Shown: piece after piece, positions 51,817 to 60,379 of the stretch | Layout: every line of letters starts with the position of its first letter | How positions within the stretch are numbered: the first letter of the stretch is position 1 | NCBI RefSeq assembly: GCF_036227105.1 | Contig: NZ_CP109434.1 | Span: 4,993,001-5,057,000, forward strand | Origin: Amycolatopsis sp. NBC_01488 | GTDB taxonomy: Bacteria; Actinomycetota; Actinomycetes; Mycobacteriales; Pseudonocardiaceae | Direction: 5' to 3' | DNA length: 64,000 nt | Position numbers and translations under genes: made by a program | Notes under the pieces: generated by a model | The model's database searches: none | The model's input: the letters and a program-made list of their open reading frames with translations, nothing else | What the model was told of the DNA's origin: nothing

Positions 51817-53323
51817 TTGCTTCCTCCTTGGTTGCTGACAGGGACAGGGCGGCGAAGACGACGAACGCGCCGACGAAGCCGACCACCCAGTTGTAGTCGT
51901 AAAGCGGCTTGAGGAACGGGATGAGCCCGTCCGCCGGGAACGGCCCGCCGTACGCTCCGCCGACCGCGAGCAGGGCTCCGACCAGCGTCGCGGCCAGCGC
52001 GCGCCAGTTCCAGCCACCGCTGAACCAATACACCCCATCGGGTGTGTACAGGTCTTTCAGGCGAAGCTTCGTGCGGTTGACGACCCAGTACCCGGCGACG
52101 AGCACCCCGGCGACCGCGCCGAGCAGGCCGCCGTAGAAGCCGAGCCACGCGAAGATGTAGATGTTCGGGTCCGAGTAGAGCCGCCACGGCTGGATCAGGA
52201 TGCCGATGACGCCGGTGATGCCGCCGCCGATCGCGAAGGTGATCTTCTTCGGGAACGCGTTCGAGAAGTCGTAGGACGGGCTGACGACGTTGGCCGCGAG
52301 GTTCGCCGAGATCGTCGCGAGCACCAGCGCGACCAGCGCGACGACGACCACGACCGGGCTGGTGAACTTGTCGGCCAGCTGCGCCGGGTCCCAGATGTCC
52401 TGGCCGTAGAGCACGTGCCCGCCCGACGTCGTCAGGATGGCCACGATCGCGATGAACGTCATCGTGGTCGGCAGGCCGAGGATCTGGCCGCGGACCTGCT
52501 TGCGCTGGCTGCCGCCGAAGCGCGTGAAGTCCGGCATGTTCAGCGACAGCGTCGACCAGAACGCGATCATCGCCATCAGCGACGGCGCGAACACCTTCCA
52601 GAAGTCCGGGCCCCAGCCGAGCTTGCCGCCGTCGTCGAGGATCGGGCCGAGCCCGCCCGCCTTGACCAGCACGTACCCGAGCATGATCAGGAAGCCGACC
52701 GACACGAGCGGCGCCGTCCAGTTCTCGAACCGGCGGACCGCGTCCATGCCGCGCCAGATGATCAACAGCTGGCCGATCCAGAAGACCACGAAGGACAGCC
52801 AGAGCGTCCAGTGCTGCCCGGCGATCACCGGCGCGTCCCGCCACCACGAGCCGAGCAGGCGCCCGAGGATGACGTAGATGGCCTCGCCGCCCACCCAGGT
52901 CTGGATGCCGAACCAGCCGCACGCGATGAACGCGCGCAGCAGCGCGGCCAGGTTGGCGCCGCGCAGGCCGTAGAACGCGCGGGCGAACACCGGGAACGGG
53001 ATGCCGTACTTGGTTCCGGCGTGGCTGTTGAGCAGCATCGGCGCGAGCACGATCAGGTTGCCGATCGTGATGGTGATCAGCGCCTGCACCCAGTTCATGC
53101 CGAGCGCGATCAGCGACGCGGCCAGGGCGTAGCTGGGGATGTTGTGCGCCATCCCCATCCAGAGCGCGAAGTAGTTGTAGGTGGTCCAGGTCCGCCTTGC
53201 GACGGGGACGGGGGCCAGCTCTTCGTTGAAGAACCGGCTGCCTTCGAGAGACCCGACGTCGGCGGGGTCGAGTTCGACCCGGCCGTCGTCGTGCACGCGC
53301 TGGTCTGCGGGTGTCGGCGCCAT
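51770..53323 (-). CDS. NCS1 family nucleobase/hydantoin permease
   Basis: A 517-residue, 12-helix membrane transporter. RFFNEELAPVPVARRTWTTYNYFALWMGMAHNIPSYALAASLI is the family's helix 1 region. SHAGTKYGIPFPVFARAFYGLRGANLAALLRAFIACGWFGIQTWVGG is its fingerprint. Relatives carry hydantoins, uracil or allantoin. The operon context favours hydantoin or pyrimidine. The ATG at 53323 is chosen. It heads the catabolic operon. Confidence 0.9.
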   Translation of the reverse strand: MAPTPADQRVHDDGRVELDPADVGSLEGSRFFNEELAPVPVARRTWTTYNYFALWMGMAHNIPSYALAASLIALGMNWVQALITITIGNLIVLAPMLLNSHAGTKYGIPFPVFARAFYGLRGANLAALLRAFIACGWFGIQTWVGGEAIYVILGRLLGSWWRDAPVIAGQHWTLWLSFVVFWIGQLLIIWRGMDAVRRFENWTAPLVSVGFLIMLGYVLVKAGGLGPILDDGGKLGWGPDFWKVFAPSLMAMIAFWSTLSLNMPDFTRFGGSQRKQVRGQILGLPTTMTFIAIVAILTTSGGHVLYGQDIWDPAQLADKFTSPVVVVVALVALVLATISANLAANVVSPSYDFSNAFPKKITFAIGGGITGVIGILIQPWRLYSDPNIYIFAWLGFYGGLLGAVAGVLVAGYWVVNRTKLRLKDLYTPDGVYWFSGGWNWRALAATLVGALLAVGGAYGGPFPADGLIPFLKPLYDYNWVVGFVGAFVVFAALSLSATKEEASERRPSRIDPAAVDG

Positions 53324-53361
53324 TGCGGAATCCTGCGCGCCGGGTCGCGGCCGGGGCAACG

Positions 53362-53401
53362 GCAGACTGTTCACTCTTCCCTGATCAGGAGTGCAGACTG
53401 T
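53362..53401. promoter_or_regulatory. Promoter-region repeats before the hydantoin operon
   Basis: GCAGACTGT occurs at 53362-53370 and again at 53393-53401, a 31-bp step. Between them is CCTGATCAGG (53380-53389), a perfect 10-bp palindrome. This lies about 40-80 bp upstream of the permease start, so it is a good candidate operator. Confidence 0.45.
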
Positions 53402-53530
53402 CGATTGCGCGAACGGCCGCCGAGGTGCATGACCTGCGTCACACATCCGGCGGTCACATCCCGGCAAAGCGGGGGAAACGTCTCCACAGGATCTTCACAC
53501 TTCGCGCGGACCCTCTCCACCGGCGGTCCC

Positions 53531-53536
53531 TAGAGT
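53531..53536 (+). promoter_or_regulatory. -10 element TAGAGT for the two-component operon
   Basis: TAGAGT lies seven bases before the ATG at 53544. The transcript would begin at or near the start codon, indicating a leaderless mRNA. No Shine-Dalgarno is seen. Confidence 0.45.
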
Positions 53537-53543
53537 CGTGCCC

Positions 53544-54236
53544 ATGGAACCGGGAGTGCGGCGGGTGCTCGTCGTCGAGGACGACGTCACGATCGCCGCG
53601 TCGATCGCGGCCCGGCTGCGGGCCGAGGGGTTCACCGTGGACGTCGCCCACGACGGGCCGGGCGCGGTCGAAGCGGAAGCCGCGGCGGAGCCGGACCTGG
53701 TCGTGCTGGACGTCATGCTCCCGGGGTTCGACGGCCTGGAGGTCTGCCGCCGGATCCAGGGGCGGCGCCCGGTGCCGGTGCTCATGCTGACCGCGCGCGC
53801 CGACGAGACGGACATGCTGGTCGGGCTGGGCGTCGGCGCCGACGACTACCTCACGAAGCCGTTCTCCATGCGGGTGCTGACCGCCCGGGTGCACGCGCTG
53901 CTGCGGCGGGTCGAGCGGTCGGCGTCCGCCACGGGCACGCGGATCGTGCTGGGCGACCTCGAGATCGACGTCGACCAGCGGCGCGTCGCCCGGGCGGGGG
54001 TCGCGGCGCAGCTGACGCCGATCGAGTTCGACCTCCTGGTGCACTTCGCACGGCGGCCGCGGGCGGTGCAGCCGCGGGAACGGCTGCTGTCGGAGGTGTG
54101 GGACTGGGACGTCCACGGCACGTCCGCGGGCACCCGGGCGGTGGACAGCCACATCAAGGCGCTGCGGCGGAAGCTGGGCGCGGACCTCATCCGGACGGTG
54201 CACGGCGTCGGGTACGCGCTGGAGGCGGGATCGTGA
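53544..54236 (+). CDS. OmpR/PhoB family response regulator
   Basis: A 230-residue regulator. The receiver domain has VVEDDVTIAASIAARL, the phosphorylated Asp56 in LVVLDVMLPGFDGLEVC, LTAR, and the Lys in YLTKPFS. The winged-helix DNA domain is RRLGDLEID-type, here IVLGDLEIDVDQRRVARAGVAAQLTPIEFDLLVHF through VDSHIKALRRKLGADLIRTVHGVGYALE. It is coupled to the kinase by GTGA. A start at the GTG two codons earlier is possible. Confidence 0.93.
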   Translation: MEPGVRRVLVVEDDVTIAASIAARLRAEGFTVDVAHDGPGAVEAEAAAEPDLVVLDVMLPGFDGLEVCRRIQGRRPVPVLMLTARADETDMLVGLGVGADDYLTKPFSMRVLTARVHALLRRVERSASATGTRIVLGDLEIDVDQRRVARAGVAAQLTPIEFDLLVHFARRPRAVQPRERLLSEVWDWDVHGTSAGTRAVDSHIKALRRKLGADLIRTVHGVGYALEAGS

Positions 54237-55249
54237 AGGCTCTGCTGGTCAGGGTGGTCGAGCTGCTGCCACGGCCGCTGGACGGGATCCGGTCGATCAA
54301 GCTGAAGCTGGCGATCCTGATGGTCGCCTCCGGCGGGATCGCGTTCGCGTTCTTCAACTGGCAGATCGGCTGGCTGCCGCCCCGGACGACGATCACGGCG
54401 ATGGTGCTGGCCCTGATGCTCTCGCAGGTGCTGGCCCACGGGATGACGCGGCCGCTGCGCGAGATGACGGCGGCGGCGCGGGCGATGGCGAAGGGCGACT
54501 ACACGCGCCGCATCCGCGCGACGACCCACGACGAGGTGGGTTCGCTGGCGGAGGCGTTCAACCAGATGGCCGGCGACCTCGGCGACGCGGACCGGCAGCG
54601 CCGCGAGCTGGTGGCGAACGTGTCCCACGAGCTCCGGACGCCGATCACGGCGTTGAACGGGGTGCTGGAGAACCTGGTCGACGGCGTCGAGGACCCGGAC
54701 CCGGCGACGTTGAAGACGGCGCTGCAGCAGACCGAGCGCCTGGCGACGCTGGTGGACGAGCTGCTCGACCTGTCGCGCCTCGACGCGGGGGCGATCCCGC
54801 TGCACAAGACCACCTTTCCGCTCGCTTCGTTGTTGACGGAGGCGGTCTCGGAAGCGGCGTTGGTGCGCGGGGTGACGTTCTCGGTGTCCGTTTCGCCGCC
54901 GGACGCTTCCGTGCTGGCGGACCGCGGCCGGCTGTTCCAGGTGGTGGCGAACCTGCTGGAGAACGCGGCCCGCCACGGCCCGGCGGGAGGCACGGTGCAG
55001 GTGCTCGCGGAGGTGCGGCCGGGCGAGCTGCGCATCGACGTCTGCGACGAGGGGCCGGGGATCGCACCGGCCGACCGCGTGCGGGTGTTCGAGCGGTTCA
55101 CGCGGGGGGAGCGCCCGTCCGGCGGCGGGACAGGGCTGGGCCTGGCGATCGCGCGGTGGGCGGTGGAGCTGCACGGCGGGGCGATCGGGGTGGTGGAGCC
55201 GTCCGCGGGGGTCGGCAGCCGGATCCGGGTGACGCTGCCGACGGGGTAG
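54233..55249 (+). CDS. Sensor histidine kinase
   Basis: A 338-residue membrane kinase. Two hydrophobic segments are close together (about residues 23-43 and 52-68), so little lies outside the cell. A HAMP domain follows (MTRPLREMTAAARAMAKGDYTRRIRATTHDEVGSLAEAFNQM). The phosphorylated His132 is in VANVSHELRTPITA. The ATP lobe has NLLENAARHGPAG, CDEGPGIAPADR and GGGTGLGLAIARW. Its signal is unknown; membrane or ligand sensing in the membrane is likely. It shares an operon with the regulator. Confidence 0.93.
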   Translation: MKALLVRVVELLPRPLDGIRSIKLKLAILMVASGGIAFAFFNWQIGWLPPRTTITAMVLALMLSQVLAHGMTRPLREMTAAARAMAKGDYTRRIRATTHDEVGSLAEAFNQMAGDLGDADRQRRELVANVSHELRTPITALNGVLENLVDGVEDPDPATLKTALQQTERLATLVDELLDLSRLDAGAIPLHKTTFPLASLLTEAVSEAALVRGVTFSVSVSPPDASVLADRGRLFQVVANLLENAARHGPAGGTVQVLAEVRPGELRIDVCDEGPGIAPADRVRVFERFTRGERPSGGGTGLGLAIARWAVELHGGAIGVVEPSAGVGSRIRVTLPTG

Positions 55250-55285
55250 TTCCCGGCCTGGTCGCGGGTGCCGTCCGCCGACCCG

Positions 55286-55331
55286 GTCGTGAGTGAGAAA
55301 CAGTGTTCTAACGCTGTTTCTCACTCACGAC
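55286..55331. terminator. Long hairpin after the kinase gene
   Basis: GTCGTGAGTGAGAAACAG pairs exactly with CTGTTTCTCACTCACGAC (18 bp). Three more pairs, one G-T, lie inside and the loop is TCTA. It starts 37 bases after the kinase stop and probably ends that operon. The sequence GTGAGTGAGAAA is unlike its surroundings, so it may be one copy of a dispersed palindromic repeat. Confidence 0.6.
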
Positions 55332-55369
55332 TCCGGATATTCGCAAAAGCGAACACGAAAGCAGGCGAG

Positions 55370-57013
55370 ATGCCGAAGAACAGGGTGGGTGAGCCCGGGC
55401 GGACGCGAGTGCCGCGGGGTAAGCGGTCAGCGGGGGTGACTTCCCCGGGATCCGGGCGGGGCGACCGGTTCGTCGCAGCAGGCTCTGCCCGGGCCGTGCT
55501 GGAGGCGGCTGGCGGTTCCTCTGAAACCGTGGCGGATGAAGCCCGGGCCGGTGGGGTCGCCGTTGCCGCGCCGCCGGTTTTGCTGCGGCAGGTTCCGCCG
55601 CCCAAGTCCGCCGTCGTTCCGCTGCCACCGGCCGTGCTGCCCGCCGCCCTGCTCGCCGGGGTGGCCGCGGCTCTCGTGCTGCCCGTCGACCGCCCCGGTG
55701 TCGGGTGGCTGCTCGCCGGGCTGGCCGTCGCCTTCGCCGTCTTCCTCGCCGATCGGCGGTCGCGGGACGACGGCGCCGGGTCGTTCACCTGGGGCAGCGC
55801 CGGGTGGGCCTTCCTCGCCCTCGCGCTGCTCGGGATGGGTGCCGTGCGGGCGTCCGGGTGGCTGTTCGCCCTCTGCGTGCTCGGCGCCTTCGTCTGCGGG
55901 TCGCTCGCCGTCGTGGGGAAGCGGACGATCAACTCCGTCTGCTACGACATGTTCGCCGTCCCGCTGGAGGCACTGCGCGCCGTTCCGTGGGCGGGTCGCG
56001 GCGTCGGGCGCTTCGCCGCCCGGCGCGACGGCGTCGCCCGGCGGATCGGGCTCGCCGTGCTCGCCACCGCGGCGCTCGTCGCCGTCTTCGTGCCGCTGCT
56101 CGCCAGTGCCGATGCCGCCTTCGCCGCCGTCGTCGACGCCGTCGTCCCCGATCTGAGCGTCGACGTCCTCGTGCGCTGGTGCTGCGTGTTCGCCGTCGTG
56201 GCGCTGCTGGTCGCCGGGGCTTGCTACTTCCTTGCCGCACCACCGCATCGCGCGGATGCGAATCGTCCATATCGGACGAAGTACGGTCTGGAGTGGACGG
56301 TCCCGCTCACCGTCCTCGTCCTGCTCTTCAGCGTGTTCGTCGGCGTCCGGCTGGTCGTGCTGTTCGGCGGCACCGGGTACGTCCTGCGCACCAGCGGCCT
56401 GACGTCGGCGGAGTACGCGCGCAGCGGCTTCTGGCAGCTGTGCGCGGTCACCGTGCTGACGCTGGCCATCGTCGCCGCGGCGCTGCGCTGGGCGCCGAAC
56501 GTCACGAAGGCCGACCGCCTCCGCCAGCGTGTCCTGCTGGGTGCACTGAGCGCGTTGAGCCTGGTGCTCGCCGGGTCGGCGTTGAGTCGCATGTGGACGT
56601 ACCAGGAGGCCTACGGCTTCACCGTCCTGCGGCTGCTGGTCGAGGTCTGCGAGCTGTGGTTCGGCGCGGTGTTCGTGCTGGTACTGGCATCGCTGGTCAA
56701 GCTCCGCTCGACGTGGCTGCCCCGCGCGGCGATCGCCACCGCGGCCGCGGCGCTGCTGGTGCTCGCCGTCCTCGACCCGGAACGCCTCATCGCCGACGCC
56801 AACCTCGACCGCGCGGCCGCCGGCAAGCCCCTGGACCACCGGTACCTGGCGGGATTCTCCACGGACGTGGTGCCGGTGGTGTCGGCCCGCCTGCCGGAAC
56901 CGCTCCGGACGTGCGTGCTGCGCCAGATCCTCGCCGACGACACCCCCGACGGCTGGCCCGCCTGGAACTGGAGCCGGTCGAGCGCCCGCGACGTGACGCT
57001 CGGCACCTGCTGA
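55370..57013 (+). CDS. DUF4153/DUF4173 family membrane protein
   Basis: A 547-residue membrane protein with about 12 helices after a Pro/Ala-rich N-terminal 80 residues. The C-terminal portion with LRTSGLTSAEYARSGFWQLCAVTVLTL, and RMWTYQEAYGFTVLRLLVEVCELWFG, is characteristic of DUF4153. A soluble tail ends DGWPAWNWSRSSARDVTLGTC. Such proteins lie next to two-component systems but their function is unknown. The ATG at 55370 is chosen; longer reading would cross the hairpin. Confidence 0.8.
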   Translation: MPKNRVGEPGRTRVPRGKRSAGVTSPGSGRGDRFVAAGSARAVLEAAGGSSETVADEARAGGVAVAAPPVLLRQVPPPKSAVVPLPPAVLPAALLAGVAAALVLPVDRPGVGWLLAGLAVAFAVFLADRRSRDDGAGSFTWGSAGWAFLALALLGMGAVRASGWLFALCVLGAFVCGSLAVVGKRTINSVCYDMFAVPLEALRAVPWAGRGVGRFAARRDGVARRIGLAVLATAALVAVFVPLLASADAAFAAVVDAVVPDLSVDVLVRWCCVFAVVALLVAGACYFLAAPPHRADANRPYRTKYGLEWTVPLTVLVLLFSVFVGVRLVVLFGGTGYVLRTSGLTSAEYARSGFWQLCAVTVLTLAIVAAALRWAPNVTKADRLRQRVLLGALSALSLVLAGSALSRMWTYQEAYGFTVLRLLVEVCELWFGAVFVLVLASLVKLRSTWLPRAAIATAAAALLVLAVLDPERLIADANLDRAAAGKPLDHRYLAGFSTDVVPVVSARLPEPLRTCVLRQILADDTPDGWPAWNWSRSSARDVTLGTC

Positions 57014-57050
57014 ACCGCCGACGCGTGCGGTGCGTGATTAGAAGCAATGC

Positions 57051-57095
57051 GCGGAAGCCACCGGGCCGTCGTGGGGGCGGCCCGGCGGCTTCCGC
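57051..57095. terminator. Hairpin after the DUF4153 gene
   Basis: GCGGAAGCC and CCGGGCCG pair with CGGCCCGG and GGCTTCCGC, separated by a nine-base loop and one A-C mismatch. It starts 37 bases past the stop and also faces the end of the XRE regulator gene. Confidence 0.7.
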
Positions 57096-57202
57096 GCGCC
57101 CAACCGGTTTACTACGTTCGGGTGGTAACGCACTGTGTGCTCGCTCGCGGGCTTGGGTGTAGCGGATCTGCGACGGGGCGATGACCGACCTCGACGAATG
57201 CT

Positions 57203-58048
57203 TTACGCCGCCAGTTCGGCGATGACTGCCTCGATGAGCTGCGCGGAGTCCTGGTGGCTCAACGCCAGAGAAGACAAGGTCTCGATGGCTTTCCGGTAGT
57301 CGGCCACGTTGGGGTCGTCGTAGAGGTACCCGTTGCTGCGGTAGTGCTCCAGGTAGACGATCGGTGGCAGGTCGGCGTAGTCGAAGATGATGAATGGCCC
57401 GTAGTGGCCCGGGTGGTAGCCGATTCCATCCGGCACTATCCGCACCGAAACGTTGCGCAGCTGCATCCGCGAGCACAGGTAGCGGAGCTGCTCGGCCATC
57501 ACGGCGGGGCCGCCGATGTTCTGGTGCAAGGCGGCTTCGCCGACCAAAAGCCGGCAGGGCAGGGGGTTTCGGCCGATCAGCATCTCGCGACGAGCGAGCC
57601 TGACCATCACCACGTTCTCGACGTGGGACCGAGGATGAGCTGTGCCGGCGAAGATGGCCCGGGTGTAGGCGGGTGTCTGCAGCATGCCGGGAACCAGAGC
57701 GGGACTCCAGCCGGCCATGCCGGCGGCTGCCTGCTCGTAGCTGACGTAGGTCGTCAGCATCGTGGGGCCGTCCAGGACGGCCTGATGGAGCCAGTTGGGA
57801 TCGTTGGCGTAGCGGGCGAGGTTGAAGAGCCGCGCGCGTTCGGCGGGGCCGACCCGGAGCGCGCCGAGGATCATCGCCAGCTCTTCGATCTTCGGTACCC
57901 GCCTGCCGTTCTCCCAGTTCGAGATGTTCTGGGGAAGCAAGTCGGTCAACCGGCCGAGCTCCCTCACTTTGAGGTTGCGGGCCAGCCTGGCTTTCTTCAT
58001 GCCGAAGCCCAGGGCGCGGGCCCGGGGCGTGGCGAACGGTGGTGGCAT
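57203..58048 (-). CDS. XRE-family regulator with DUF5753 domain
   Basis: A 281-residue DNA-binding protein. The helix-turn-helix is MKKARLARNLKVRELGRLTDLLPQNISNWENGRRVPKIEELAMILGALRV (about residues 17-66). The DUF5753 domain runs from WSPALVPGMLQTPAYTRAIF to LPPIVYLEHYRSNGYLYDDPNVADYRKAIETLSSLALS. In streptomycetes such genes are often paired with a small DUF397 gene; none is seen nearby. It is probably developmental or antibiotic-related regulation, but that is inferred. Confidence 0.88.
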   Translation of the reverse strand: MPPPFATPRARALGFGMKKARLARNLKVRELGRLTDLLPQNISNWENGRRVPKIEELAMILGALRVGPAERARLFNLARYANDPNWLHQAVLDGPTMLTTYVSYEQAAAGMAGWSPALVPGMLQTPAYTRAIFAGTAHPRSHVENVVMVRLARREMLIGRNPLPCRLLVGEAALHQNIGGPAVMAEQLRYLCSRMQLRNVSVRIVPDGIGYHPGHYGPFIIFDYADLPPIVYLEHYRSNGYLYDDPNVADYRKAIETLSSLALSHQDSAQLIEAVIAELAA

Positions 58049-58117
58049 GGGGCACAGCCTGCCCAGGAGCAGGCCGTGCCCGGTCGGGCGATCCGTGTTC
58101 GTTGTAGCGGAACGGCG

Positions 58118-58480
58118 TCAGAACGCGAAGACGTCGTTCGAGTCGCGGTCCGCTTCGCAGTGGTTCGGGTACGTCGCCCGGAACGAGACCGGCTTGCCGT
58201 GCCAGGTGCCGACCGCCGTGACGTCCACGGGGGCGTAGATCAGCGTGCACATCTGGTGCCGCGCCGTGATCCGGGAGAAGTCGCCGTTCACGCCGTCGAG
58301 CACTTCGCACGCCTTCTCGCGCTTCGGGTGCGTGCCGCCCGTCGGGTCGCACGTCAGCACCACCGAACCGATGCGGTTGGCGGTGTCGTGGCTGGTCAGC
58401 TGCAACGTCGACGCCGGCGGGTGCGCGGGCGCGAGACAGCTCAAGCTCATCAGGCAGGCTGCGAGGGGGAGTAGGGCCAT
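58118..58480 (-). CDS. Subtilisin-inhibitor-like (SSI family) protease inhibitor
   Basis: A 120-residue exported inhibitor of serine proteases. A hydrophobic leader (MALLPLAACLMSLSCLAPA) comes first. The SSI domain has four cysteines at 44, 58, 78 and 108 that match the two SSI disulfides. The reactive loop is HQMCTLIYAPV, with Leu80 at P1 and Ile81 at P1', where the founder inhibitor has Met-Val. The typical end DSNDVFAF is present. A GTG at 58522 would add 14 residues including two arginines and overlap pucR by 14 bases; it is an equally possible start. Confidence 0.85.
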   Translation of the reverse strand: MALLPLAACLMSLSCLAPAHPPASTLQLTSHDTANRIGSVVLTCDPTGGTHPKREKACEVLDGVNGDFSRITARHQMCTLIYAPVDVTAVGTWHGKPVSFRATYPNHCEADRDSNDVFAF

Positions 58481-58508
58481 ATCGGTTCCATCGGCAGTCC
58501 GAGGGCGA

Positions 58509-60146
58509 TCACTGTGCTGCACGTCCGGGTGAGTCTTCTTCGCTCGACCGAGTGAGGTCCCAGGCCAGCAAGGCCACGTAGAGCGAGAGCATCGACTCCG
58601 GGTCTTCCAGCCGGACGCCGAGGACCTGCTCGATGCGGGCGAGCTGCTGGTAGTACGCGGTCCGCGAGGTGTGCGCCGCCGCGGCCGCCGCCGACTTGTT
58701 GCCGCCCTGCTCGCAGTAGTGCCGCAGCGCTTGGACCAGCCGGCTGCCGGAAGCCGCGTCGCGCTGCAGCAACGGCCCCAGCTCCCGCACGGCGAACGCC
58801 GTCACGCGCTCGTCGCCCGCCAGCAGGTGCAGCAGGCCGCGCAGGCGGACGTCCGACAGGCGGTGCAGCACGCGCTCGGCGCCGATCCCCAACGCGGCCG
58901 CCGCGACCTGGCCGGCCTCCAGGAGCGTCCGGCCCGCTTCGGCGGGCGACGAGACCGTCGTGCCGACCGCGAGCACGCCCGGCGCGCTGCCCCGGGCCTC
59001 GTGGACGTCGGTGGCGAGCCGCTGCAGCACGGTGTCGGCGTTCGCTTCCGGCGACAGCGCGATCAGCGCCCGCACCCCCAGCTCGTCCGTCGCCACCAGC
59101 GCCGACACCTTCGCGCGGCGCGCCGCCAGGACCGTCGCCTCGGCCAGTTCGCGCAGCACCGGGGGCGTGGAAAGCGAGGGCCGCCCGGTGACGGCCAGCC
59201 GCGGCCGGGCCGCCAGCCCGACCAGCTGCCGTCCGGTGAGCGGCACGGCCAGCGCCGAGGCGCGCGCCAGCAGCTCCGCCGTCGGCGCAGGCGACGCGAG
59301 CAGCTCGTTCAGCACGGCCCGGTGGGCCTGCCGCTCCAGGCCGTCCGAATCCTTGGCGACCAGCCGGTGCACGGCCAGCGCCGACGCGGCCCGCTCGGCG
59401 ACCACCCGGTGGCGGTGCGGCGGCTGGTCGGCGCAGACGACGACCAGCCGTCCCCAGTCGTGCCCGCGCGCGCCCACGACGGTCACCAGCCAGCCCGAAC
59501 CGGGGTGGTAGCCGGTCCGCTCGCCGAGCTGGACCACCCGCGACCGCGCCGGCCAGCCGGTGAGCAGCTCGGCGGGGTCGGTGCCGGCGGCGTCGTAGGC
59601 GAGCAGCTCGTGCGACAGCGTCTCGAGCACCACCGGCTGTTCGGTGAGCCGGGCGACTTCGCCCAGGACGACGCCGGGTTCGGCACCCGCGACCGTCAGG
59701 GCGGTGAACGTTTCGTGCACGCGCTCGGCGGCGCGCAGCTCGGCGACCTGGGCGTCGACGATCTGGCCGTTGACCGCCTCGGTGACGCTCACGTACCGGG
59801 TCTCGCGCGAGAGCGTCACCAGGGGCAGGCCGTGCTTCTCGGCCGCGTCGACCAGCGCGGCCGGCAGCTTGTCGCTCCAGTGCCGGACCAGCTCGATCAC
59901 CAGGCCCGCGGCGCCGACCCCGGCCAGGTCGGCGACATACCGGGCGAGCGCCGGGCCGTCGTCGGGCAGTGCGACGCCGGTGGTCAGCACCAGCTCGCCG
60001 CCGCGCAGCAGGTGCGCGATGTCGGCGACCTCGGCGACGTGCGCCCAGCGCACCGGGGCGTCGAGCCCGGCGACGCCGGCGACGACGTGCGGACGGCCCT
60101 GGCGCAGCACCGGCAGCGCGAGCACCTCGGCGACGGTCGGGTACAT
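58509..60146 (-). CDS. PucR family transcriptional regulator
   Basis: A 545-residue regulator. The N-terminal PucR ligand domain is VAEVLALPVLRQGRPHVVAGVAGLDAPVRWAHVAEVADIAHLLRGGELVLTTG. A GGDEF-like middle lies around residue 320-420. The C-terminal helix-turn-helix of the PucR group is HYCEQGGNKSAAAAAAHTSRTAYYQQLARIEQVLGVRLEDPESM. Members control purine, pyrimidine or amino-acid breakdown. The divergent mmsA gene is the likely target. ATG at 60146. Confidence 0.9.
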   Translation of the reverse strand: MYPTVAEVLALPVLRQGRPHVVAGVAGLDAPVRWAHVAEVADIAHLLRGGELVLTTGVALPDDGPALARYVADLAGVGAAGLVIELVRHWSDKLPAALVDAAEKHGLPLVTLSRETRYVSVTEAVNGQIVDAQVAELRAAERVHETFTALTVAGAEPGVVLGEVARLTEQPVVLETLSHELLAYDAAGTDPAELLTGWPARSRVVQLGERTGYHPGSGWLVTVVGARGHDWGRLVVVCADQPPHRHRVVAERAASALAVHRLVAKDSDGLERQAHRAVLNELLASPAPTAELLARASALAVPLTGRQLVGLAARPRLAVTGRPSLSTPPVLRELAEATVLAARRAKVSALVATDELGVRALIALSPEANADTVLQRLATDVHEARGSAPGVLAVGTTVSSPAEAGRTLLEAGQVAAAALGIGAERVLHRLSDVRLRGLLHLLAGDERVTAFAVRELGPLLQRDAASGSRLVQALRHYCEQGGNKSAAAAAAHTSRTAYYQQLARIEQVLGVRLEDPESMLSLYVALLAWDLTRSSEEDSPGRAAQ

Positions 60147-60158
60147 GGCTCCTCGCGT

Positions 60159-60250
60159 GTTGCCAATCCGAGCAAAAGCAGGCCGACCCCGAGCGGCACG
60201 CAACCGGAGGTACGAAGTCATTCGGCCGTGACTGTGGTCGGATTGGCAAC
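60159..60250. promoter_or_regulatory. 13-bp inverted repeat between pucR and mmsA
   Basis: GTTGCCAATCCGA (60159-60171) and TCGGATTGGCAAC (60238-60250) are exact reverse complements, centred 79 bp apart. They lie in the 233-bp divergent promoter region, near each gene's start. Two such sites could bind PucR and form a loop. The symmetry is direct; the binding is inferred. Confidence 0.6.
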
Positions 60251-60379
60251 CATCGGCACGGTATCGGCAGGGACAGACTGTACGGCCGGGACGGTGAGTC
60301 CGTACACGTTGTCGATGGCGTCGGTGTGGCGCCCGCCCGGAGACTCTGGGTGATGTCCCCGAGCGAAGGAGCGCGCGCC

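Noticed and set aside
55268..55369. A 34-residue N-terminal extension of the DUF4153 protein
   Set aside because: It would read through the long hairpin, which is better explained as a terminator; the ATG at 55370 is adequate.
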